Shown here: in pieces, positions 55,605-62,499 of the stretch
How positions within the stretch are numbered: position 1 is the first letter of the stretch
Layout of the letters: each line of letters starts with the position of its first letter
NCBI GenBank assembly: GCA_937975915.1
Contig: CALJTY010000030.1
Coordinates: forward strand, 492,733 to 556,732
DNA: 64,000 nt
Direction of reading: 5' to 3'
Source: an uncultured Acidimicrobiaceae bacterium
GTDB taxonomy: Bacteria; Actinomycetota; Acidimicrobiia; Acidimicrobiales; RAAP-2
Position numbers and translations under genes: made by a program
The notes under the pieces: model-generated
What the model saw: only the letters and a program-made list of their open reading frames with translations
Databases searched by the model: none
What the model was told of the DNA's origin: nothing

Positions 55605-56399
55605 ATGGGCCTTCCGCTGTTTAGTGCGCAGGACGATCCAGGTCCTGACTTTTATCGTTTCGCAAAGAGCACGGGGCTCAGTGCACCTCAAGCAACTGAG
55701 TCAATAGATCTGCCACACGCAACCACCGTTATAGCCGTTCGTTACATCGGTGGAGTTGTTATGGTGGGAGACCGCCAAGCAACAGGCCATTACATTGCGA
55801 GCCGAGACATCAGAAAGATTGAAGCGGCAGACCGATTCACAGCAATTGCAATCTCAGGCTCGGCGGCACGTGGCATTGAGTTCATCAAGCTCGCGCAACT
55901 TTCGTTCGAGCACTACGAGAAGATGACCGATACATCACTCAGTCTCGAAGGTAAAGCGAACTACCTGTCGCCAATTATTCAGAACAACAACCTCACAACT
56001 CCTCTCACAGTCATGCCGTTGCTCGCAGGATGGGACACCAGCCACAAAATAGGACGCATCTTTGAGTTCGACGGAGCGGGTGGGTGCTACGAGAGGTCAG
56101 ACTTCGCGACGATTGGTTCCGGTTCTCCATTCGCAGAGAGTGCACTGCGCCTTGGATTCAGAAGTGACCTAGACCTTGAAGCGGCACTCGAACTAGGTGC
56201 TCTCGCTCTCTACGAAGCGGGCGACAACGATCCAAGCACTGGTGGACCTGATTTCGTACGTGGGCTATTTCCAATGATGGTGATAATTAATGAAGACGGT
56301 TTCCAAGAAGTAGCGGTTGATGCAGTTGCTGCTCGATTCAAAACGATCAATGATCGTCGAACTAATTCAGGTGGCATTGCTGGAGGAACACTCCGATGA
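55605..56399 (+). CDS. prcB: Proteasome beta subunit
   Basis: Catalytic subunit of the 20S proteasome. A 39-residue propeptide is followed by the catalytic N-terminal Thr40 (HATTVIAV); the residue before it is Ala, where Gly is more usual. GDRQAT, FAAISGSAARGIE and later SGSPFAESAL lie in the expected order; 264 residues. 2 nt after the pup stop, coupled to prcA by ATGA. Confidence 0.96.
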   Translation: MGLPLFSAQDDPGPDFYRFAKSTGLSAPQATESIDLPHATTVIAVRYIGGVVMVGDRQATGHYIASRDIRKIEAADRFTAIAISGSAARGIEFIKLAQLSFEHYEKMTDTSLSLEGKANYLSPIIQNNNLTTPLTVMPLLAGWDTSHKIGRIFEFDGAGGCYERSDFATIGSGSPFAESALRLGFRSDLDLEAALELGALALYEAGDNDPSTGGPDFVRGLFPMMVIINEDGFQEVAVDAVAARFKTINDRRTNSGGIAGGTLR

Positions 56400-57073
56400 G
56401 TAATTACTTCTACGTAAATCCAGAACAGTTAACGAAAGACCGTGCTGAGTTCGCCCAAAAGGGAATTGCCAGAGGCCGTTCAATTGTTGCCGCGATATAC
56501 GAAACCGGCGTCGTGATGGTTGCCGAGAATCCTTCGGCGTCACTCAACAAGATTTCTGAAGTGTACGACCGCCTAGCTTTCGCAGGAGTCGGAAAATACA
56601 ACGAGTTCGACCGTCTAAAAGAGGCCGGAATCCGCTGGGCCGACGGAACTGGTTACACCTACTCCCGTGAAGATGTCGACGCCAGAGCCCTTGCAAATTA
56701 CTTTGCGCAGTATCTCGGTCAAGTCTTCTCTGAGGGCCAAAAGCCACTCGAGGTTGAGGTTCTGGTTGCCCAACTAGGCAACAACATTCGTCCAACCAAG
56801 CTTTACCGAGTTGGATACGAGGGCACAATCACCGATGAGCCCTTGTTTGCAGTCCTCGGTGGTGACGCCGAGACAATCAAGGGGCGATTTGCAGCGAGCG
56901 AATCTGAACTTAAACCACTTTCTCAAACACTGAAGGACTGCGTCAGCGCTATCTCTGGCCCTGAGCGAACAATTCCAGTATCGGACTTAGAAGCGTGCAT
57001 CCTGGAAGACCGTGGTGCGCGACGAACCTTCATTCGACTTAACGATGAACAAGTAAGCGAACTCCTCGGCTGA
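56396..57073 (+). CDS. prcA: Proteasome alpha subunit
   Basis: Structural and gating ring of the 20S proteasome. FYVNPEQLTKDRAEFAQKGIARGRSIVA is the typical alpha N-terminal helix region, with SEVYDRLAFAGVGKYNEFD; 225 residues, slightly short. Overlaps prcB by 4 nt. The gating N-terminus is 5-8 residues. Confidence 0.95.
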   Translation: MSNYFYVNPEQLTKDRAEFAQKGIARGRSIVAAIYETGVVMVAENPSASLNKISEVYDRLAFAGVGKYNEFDRLKEAGIRWADGTGYTYSREDVDARALANYFAQYLGQVFSEGQKPLEVEVLVAQLGNNIRPTKLYRVGYEGTITDEPLFAVLGGDAETIKGRFAASESELKPLSQTLKDCVSAISGPERTIPVSDLEACILEDRGARRTFIRLNDEQVSELLG

Positions 57074-57097
57074 TAGAGCAGCGAGAGGGAAAACCGC

Positions 57098-58471
57098 ATG
57101 CTTCGAAGAATCTATGGAATTGAAACGGAGTTTGGAGTTACATTCACGCTCCGTGGGCAACGTCGCCTCAGCCCCGATGAAGTTTCGAGATTTCTCTTTA
57201 GAAAAGTTGTTGCCTGGGGGAGATCTTCGAATGTTTTTCTTGAGAACGGAAGTCGGCTCTACTTAGACGTCGGATCACACCCCGAGTTCGCCAGTGCCGA
57301 GTGCGACTCATTGCACGACGTTGTGGCACAAGATAAGGCCGGTGAAATGATTCTGCGAGAACTTGTTGACTATGCGCAGCAACAACTCGATGATGAAGGA
57401 ATCCGAGGTGAGATTTTTCTCTTCAAAAACAACACTGATTCCACGGGCAACTCCTATGGATGTCATGAGAACTACTGCATTGAAAGGATCGAGGATCTAA
57501 CTCGCCTCGAACAGGTTTTTATTCCGTATTTGATTAGCCGTCAAATCTTCACTGGCGCTGGCAAAGTTGTCACCAACGCCAAGGGGTCAAGCTACTCAAT
57601 GAGCCAGCGAGCTGAGCACATTTGGGAAGCAATCTCTTCAGCGACTACTAGAAGTCGTCCGATTATCAATACGAGAGATGAACCTCACGCTGACCCGGAG
57701 CGCTTTCGTCGACTTCACGTCATTGTTGGAGACTCCAACATGAGCGAATTTGCAACTTATTTGAAGGTCGGAACTGCAGCAGTCGTCCTCGCGATGATCG
57801 AAGACAAACAAACTGTTCTTCGCGACTACAACATGGCTTCTCCGATAAACGCTCTGAGAGACATTTCTTACGACCTGTGGAGCAAGGAAACAGTGAAGCT
57901 CGTCAATGGCCGAGACATGACTGCATTGGAAATCCAAGAGGACCTCTGCGAGAGGGCAGAGGCTTTCGTACAGAGCCACGATGAACTACCAGAAGATCAA
58001 AAACATGCTGTGCAACTTTGGCGTGAAGTAATTGAGCAGTACCGAAGTGATCCGATGCAATTGAGTGACCGAGTTGATTGGATAGCCAAGCTGCAGATTA
58101 TTGAACGCGAACAAGAGCGTTCACACATCCAGCTCGATGACCCAAAGATTGCTCTCATCGACCTTTTGTATCACGACACGAATGTCGACAAGGGCCTGTA
58201 CTACCGCCGCCAAGCCAGAGATCACTTCACACGCATGGTCAGCGATGAGGACATCAAGGCCGCCACCACCACACCACCAGCTACAACTCGTGCACACATG
58301 AGAGGAACATTCATTAAAGCTGCAAAAGAGTGGCGTCGTGATTACACAGTTGACTGGGTGCACTTGAAGCTGAATGATGAAATGCAGCGGACTGTTCTTT
58401 TAAAGGACCCTTTCAAAAGCACCGACGATCGATTTAGGAAGTTGATTTCTTCACTTGAGCGTCACGACTAA
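57098..58471 (+). CDS. pafA: Pup--protein ligase
   Basis: Attaches Pup's C-terminal Glu side chain to substrate lysines using ATP. GIETEFGVTFT, catalytic Asp57 in LYLDVGSHPEFASAE, FKNNTDSTGNSYGCHENYC and NTRDEPHADPER; 457 residues, and no Dop-loop. GAGAGGG is the ribosome site. Its TAA stop is the first three bases of the lepB -10 box. pafB/pafC, which follow in mycobacteria, are absent. Confidence 0.96.
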   Translation: MLRRIYGIETEFGVTFTLRGQRRLSPDEVSRFLFRKVVAWGRSSNVFLENGSRLYLDVGSHPEFASAECDSLHDVVAQDKAGEMILRELVDYAQQQLDDEGIRGEIFLFKNNTDSTGNSYGCHENYCIERIEDLTRLEQVFIPYLISRQIFTGAGKVVTNAKGSSYSMSQRAEHIWEAISSATTRSRPIINTRDEPHADPERFRRLHVIVGDSNMSEFATYLKVGTAAVVLAMIEDKQTVLRDYNMASPINALRDISYDLWSKETVKLVNGRDMTALEIQEDLCERAEAFVQSHDELPEDQKHAVQLWREVIEQYRSDPMQLSDRVDWIAKLQIIEREQERSHIQLDDPKIALIDLLYHDTNVDKGLYYRRQARDHFTRMVSDEDIKAATTTPPATTRAHMRGTFIKAAKEWRRDYTVDWVHLKLNDEMQRTVLLKDPFKSTDDRFRKLISSLERHD

Positions 58472-58474
58472 CCT
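58469..58474 (+). promoter_or_regulatory. -10 element for lepB
   Basis: TAACCT, 6 nt before GTG 58481; its TAA is the pafA stop. Confidence 0.55.
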
Positions 58475-58480
58475 TGTCAT

Positions 58481-59167
58481 GTGACTAACGAGGACAACTC
58501 AGATAAAGAAATCGACATTAACGATTTCGATTGGTCACCTTATGTTGCCTCGTTTGCTGACGAATACACCGGGATGGGTTTCACTCAAAGCGAAGAAGAA
58601 CTGAAACGCCAGAAAAGGGCTCGCGGAAGACGCAGAAGAAGGAAAGCGGGCATCGAGTGGATCGTAATCATTGCGATTGCCCTCGGTGTATCTGCGCTGG
58701 CTCGTGTGTTCATCTTTCAGACTTATTACATCCCCTCTGCCTCGATGGAGCCCACCCTTCTGATTGGTGACCGCATCATCGTTAACAAGCTCAGCGTTAG
58801 TCTCGGAACTGTAAACACAGGCGACATCATTGTCTTTAAGGCGCCAGCCGCAGTAGCAACACAATGTGGCGACTCTGTGTCTGACCTTGTGAAGCGTGTG
58901 GTTGGCGTTCCAGGGGACAGGGTTTCTTCAAAAGGCGACACCATTCTCATCAACGGAGTACCTCTGAAGGAAAACTGGCCACACAATGAGCCTCTCGGTG
59001 CACGCGTAATTGAAAAACAAAAGGTTCCAGCGGACTCATACTTTGTAATTGGCGATAACCATCCCAACTCATGTGACAGCCGGTACTGGGGTTATGTGCC
59101 TCGCGAAAACGTAATCGGCAAAGTTTTTGTAAGAATTTGGCCATTTTCACGTCTCCACTGGTTCTAG
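58481..59167 (+). CDS. lepB: Signal peptidase I
   Basis: Membrane peptidase removing Sec signal peptides. A basic, acidic-then-basic cytosolic N-terminal extension (residues 1-57, including RARGRRRRRK) precedes one membrane helix (about 58-77). Catalytic Ser88 (PSASMEPT) and Lys138 (LVKRVVGVPGD), then GDNHPNSCDSRYWG. 228 residues, GTG start fixed by the upstream box. The long charged extension is common in actinobacterial LepB. Confidence 0.94.
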   Translation: MTNEDNSDKEIDINDFDWSPYVASFADEYTGMGFTQSEEELKRQKRARGRRRRRKAGIEWIVIIAIALGVSALARVFIFQTYYIPSASMEPTLLIGDRIIVNKLSVSLGTVNTGDIIVFKAPAAVATQCGDSVSDLVKRVVGVPGDRVSSKGDTILINGVPLKENWPHNEPLGARVIEKQKVPADSYFVIGDNHPNSCDSRYWGYVPRENVIGKVFVRIWPFSRLHWF

Positions 59168-59189
59168 GAGGTGGGCGAGCACATCGCCC

Positions 59190-59195
59190 TACAAT
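59190..59195 (+). promoter_or_regulatory. -10 element for tatA-tatC-helY
   Basis: TACAAT, 6 nt before GTG 59202. Confidence 0.6.
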
Positions 59196-59201
59196 GTCTA
59201 G

Positions 59202-59621
59202 GTGTTCGATTTAAGCCCAATCAAAATCATTGTCATTATTGCCGTGACACTCCTGCTGCTGGGCCCGGACAAACTCCCTGAAGTGGCGGCAAAACTTGGT
59301 TCTGCATGGTCTTCGCTCAAAAACATTCAAAGAAAAATTGAGTCTGAAGTTCGTGAGGTCGTTCCAGATCTTCCAAGTGCAGGAGACATCGCACGCATTG
59401 CGCGAAACCCAGTAAACATGTTGAACAAGCTTGCTGAACAGTCCGATGAAAAAGTGATGTCGGCCAAAATCACTGCAGATTTAGAAGCAAAGCACGCATC
59501 TGGGGAAGAAGTGACTCCTCTCGTAGAAGCCCTGCCAATCACTCCGGCAGATCTCTCTCCAGCTCCCGACACAACGCTCATTGAAAACACCCCGCAATCT
59601 AATGATCCGTCGATGAACTAA
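59202..59621 (+). CDS. tatA: Twin-arginine translocase TatA/TatB-family protein
   Basis: 139 residues: one membrane helix (about 7-20) with the LLLLGPDKLPE Gly-Pro hinge, an amphipathic helix to about residue 45, and a long acidic tail. Length and the negatively charged early helix are closer to TatB than to short TatA, but only one such gene is here and it is followed by tatC; it may serve both roles. Confidence 0.87.
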   Translation: MFDLSPIKIIVIIAVTLLLLGPDKLPEVAAKLGSAWSSLKNIQRKIESEVREVVPDLPSAGDIARIARNPVNMLNKLAEQSDEKVMSAKITADLEAKHASGEEVTPLVEALPITPADLSPAPDTTLIENTPQSNDPSMN

Positions 59622-59623
59622 TC

Positions 59624-60352
59624 ATGGGACGTTTCAGTAAAGCCGCAACCGGAATGTCTTTAGCCGAGCACTTGGCTGAAATTCGCCACCGCTTCTTTGT
59701 AGTGACAATCAGCGTTTTCGTATTTGGAGTTGTTTCATTCCTTTTGTACGCACCAATTCTTGAATGGCTACAGCATCCTTATTGCACCGTAAGTGCAAGT
59801 AATTGCAAATTTCTAATTACTAATCCTTTAGACGGATTGTCACTTCGCATCAAGATCTCTGTTTACGGTGGAATGATCTTCTCTCTTCCAATTATCTTCT
59901 GGCAGGCCTGGCGATTCATAAATCCGGGATTAAAGAAGAATGAAAAGAAGTACATCATTCCATTCGTAATCGCCGCCGTAATCTTCTTCGTAATTGGAAT
60001 GATTGTGGCGTATCTCAGTTTTGGTCACGCTCTCGCATTCCTGCAAGCAGTTGGTGGCAACACGTTGATCACGCAGTACAACCCGAATCAGTACTTATCG
60101 TTGATTACATTGATGCTGTTCGCCTTTGGTCTTACGTTCGAATTCCCAGTATTTCTTGTAGCACTCCAGCTGGCAGGTGCTGTAACGCCTAAAACACTCC
60201 TTCACAACTGGCGCTATGCATGCATTGGTATCACTATTGCCTCAGCTGTCTTCACCCCCAGCGGTGACCCACTCTCGATGTGCGCTCTAGCTGTTCCATT
60301 GGTTGTTTTCTACTTTGGATCAATTGGTGTTGGAAAACTCTTTAGAAAATGA
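59624..60352 (+). CDS. tatC: Twin-arginine translocase TatC
   Basis: Polytopic core of the Tat translocon that binds twin-arginine signals. MSLAEHLAEIRHRFF is the conserved N-terminal region; PLDGLSLRIKISVYGG and the six predicted membrane helices fit. 242 residues. It follows tatA by 2 nt and overlaps helY by 4 nt. Confidence 0.95.
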   Translation: MGRFSKAATGMSLAEHLAEIRHRFFVVTISVFVFGVVSFLLYAPILEWLQHPYCTVSASNCKFLITNPLDGLSLRIKISVYGGMIFSLPIIFWQAWRFINPGLKKNEKKYIIPFVIAAVIFFVIGMIVAYLSFGHALAFLQAVGGNTLITQYNPNQYLSLITLMLFAFGLTFEFPVFLVALQLAGAVTPKTLLHNWRYACIGITIASAVFTPSGDPLSMCALAVPLVVFYFGSIGVGKLFRK

Positions 60353-62469
60353 GCACCGGCGATTACCGGAGCAGGTTCATCGATGGACTTGGCTTTGGAC
60401 CAGACCACTTTCAACTGAACGCGATAGAAGCGATTGACCAGAACGTAAATGTTCTAGTCAGTGCACCAACTGGTGCTGGAAAGACACTTATTGCCAACTA
60501 TGCAATTGGACGAGTCCTCGAAAAGGGGGAGCGTGCCTTTTACACAACACCGCTCAAAGCTCTCTCGAACCAGAAGTTTCATGAGCTCTCCAAACTCTTT
60601 GGGAAGGACCGCGTAGGACTCCTCACCGGAGACACCTCCATTAATCGCAACGCCGACATCATTGTTATGACCACTGAAGTGCTCAGAAACATGTTGCTCA
60701 CTGAGTCAACGCAGATCATGACCCTTGGCCTGGTTGTTCTTGATGAAGTTCACTACCTACAAGATCAGTTCCGTGGAGGAGTTTGGGAGGAAGTAATCAT
60801 CCTCACTCCGCAGCCCGTTCGTTTCGTCGCCCTTTCGGCCACAATCGGAAACGCTGGATTCGTGGGCGAATGGTTTGAATCGGTAAGAGGTCCTACTTCT
60901 GTGATCATTGAAAAGACTCGACCAATTGAGCTTCACAATCACTTTGCAATTGTTCGCCGCGGTCAGCCCTACGCCGAAATTTCGGATCTTCTCAACGAAG
61001 GAAAGCTTTCTGACGAGGCGAAAAAAGTCGACAACATGATGAAAAACACTCGTCGCTTTCGACCAGGTCCTAAATGGAAGGGGCCAAAATCATCAGCGCC
61101 ACCGCCACCGTTTAGAGCTCCACGACGAAGTGAACTACTTCAAACCCTCGAACTCGAAGGGTTGCTTCCGGTAATTGTCTTCATTTTCTCAAGAGCCGCC
61201 TGCGACGATGCCGTAAGCCAGATCAGACGCGATGGACTCTTATTCACGTCACCAGATCAACGCCGCGAAATAGAAGACATCGCTCGAGCAAGGCTGTTGA
61301 ATTTTAGTGAAGATGACCTAAAGGCACTCAACTACGACGAGTTCGTTGATTGTTTACGACGAGGCATAAGCGCTCACCATGCAGGCATGGTTCCAGCCTT
61401 CCGAGAAATCGTTGAGAAATGTTTCGAAGAGGGACTGCTCGCCGTTGTATTCGCTACTGAAACACTTGCACTAGGTGTGAACATGCCGGCACGCTCAGTT
61501 GCTCTCGAAAGATTCACTAAGTACTCAGACTCGGGTCGCAAGTTTCTTACCAGTGGCGAGTTCTCTCAGATGACTGGACGAGCTGGAAGACGTGGACTCG
61601 ACGATGAAGGCCATGCGATTGTGTGCTTCACGAATGAGGTTGAGTTCCATGACGTTGGAAGGGTTGCACTTGCTCCTCCTTCAGATCTTCACTCTTCATT
61701 CAGACCTACGTATAACTTCACCGCGAACCTCATCAATCACTTTGAGTTCGAAACCGCTCTAGAAGTCGTGCAGTGTTCGTACGCTCAGTTTGAAACCGAT
61801 CGTCGTGCGACGCCGTCCAAGAGGCCTCTGGGAGACCAGATGGTTGCTCGTCACAAGGTGCTGGAAGAACTTGGCTACACCGATGGCTGGAAACTCAATG
61901 CTCAAGGACAATTGCTGCGTTCGATCTATCACGAGTGCGACCTTCTGATAGCAGAGTCCATTACGAGTGGCGTCTTTGAAGACTTAGAGCCAGCTCAACT
62001 CGCCGGTCTACTTTCTTGCTTCGTGTTTGAGTCAAAACGTTCAACCAGGGCGCCTCACGCCGGTAAGAACGTAACAACTAAGAAGAAGAGCATCAATGAC
62101 CGACTCGGTAGCGAACGCCGAGCAAACATCACTGACCGACTTCACGAAATTCAAACAACGAACGCACTGATTAGAGAAGCTGAGGAGCGTTACAAGGTTC
62201 CTCACACTAAGGAGCCAGACGGCAAGTTTGCGACAACAATCACTGCGTGGGCGAGAGGTTCGTCGCTCAGCGTTGTGCTCGACCTTGCGGACGCCGAAAT
62301 TGGTCAAACTTCACCTGGTGACTTTGTTAGAAACGCCAAGCAGGTCGCTGACCTTTGCGAGCAGTTGGCCCGCATGAGCAACCTCACGGCGGTGGCTGAT
62401 GTGGCCGCTGAAGCCCGTGATTATGTGCTCAGAAGCGTTGTTGCCGGCGCTTCTAGCGTCCACCCTTAA
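60349..62469 (+). CDS. helY: Ski2-like DEAD/DEAH helicase (HelY)
   Basis: Superfamily 2 RNA/DNA helicase related to mycobacterial HelY and eukaryotic Mtr4. Walker A APTGAGKT (39-46), DEVH box VVLDEVHYLQD, SATIGN, and the motif VI QMTGRAGRRGLD are present, with a C-terminal ratchet-like domain. 706 residues versus about 900 in M. tuberculosis, mainly because a shorter insert separates the RecA folds (a Pro-rich stretch PKSSAPPPPF lies there). tatA-tatC-helY order is conserved in actinobacteria. Confidence 0.92.
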   Translation: MSTGDYRSRFIDGLGFGPDHFQLNAIEAIDQNVNVLVSAPTGAGKTLIANYAIGRVLEKGERAFYTTPLKALSNQKFHELSKLFGKDRVGLLTGDTSINRNADIIVMTTEVLRNMLLTESTQIMTLGLVVLDEVHYLQDQFRGGVWEEVIILTPQPVRFVALSATIGNAGFVGEWFESVRGPTSVIIEKTRPIELHNHFAIVRRGQPYAEISDLLNEGKLSDEAKKVDNMMKNTRRFRPGPKWKGPKSSAPPPPFRAPRRSELLQTLELEGLLPVIVFIFSRAACDDAVSQIRRDGLLFTSPDQRREIEDIARARLLNFSEDDLKALNYDEFVDCLRRGISAHHAGMVPAFREIVEKCFEEGLLAVVFATETLALGVNMPARSVALERFTKYSDSGRKFLTSGEFSQMTGRAGRRGLDDEGHAIVCFTNEVEFHDVGRVALAPPSDLHSSFRPTYNFTANLINHFEFETALEVVQCSYAQFETDRRATPSKRPLGDQMVARHKVLEELGYTDGWKLNAQGQLLRSIYHECDLLIAESITSGVFEDLEPAQLAGLLSCFVFESKRSTRAPHAGKNVTTKKKSINDRLGSERRANITDRLHEIQTTNALIREAEERYKVPHTKEPDGKFATTITAWARGSSLSVVLDLADAEIGQTSPGDFVRNAKQVADLCEQLARMSNLTAVADVAAEARDYVLRSVVAGASSVHP

Positions 62470-62484
62470 GGGGTCTTTGCGCTC

Positions 62485-62490
62485 TAATCT
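62485..62490 (+). promoter_or_regulatory. Candidate -10 element for the ThyX-like gene
   Basis: TAATCT, 9 nt before ATG 62500, slightly farther than the 6 nt seen elsewhere. Confidence 0.4.
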
Positions 62491-62499
62491 TTTCTATCC

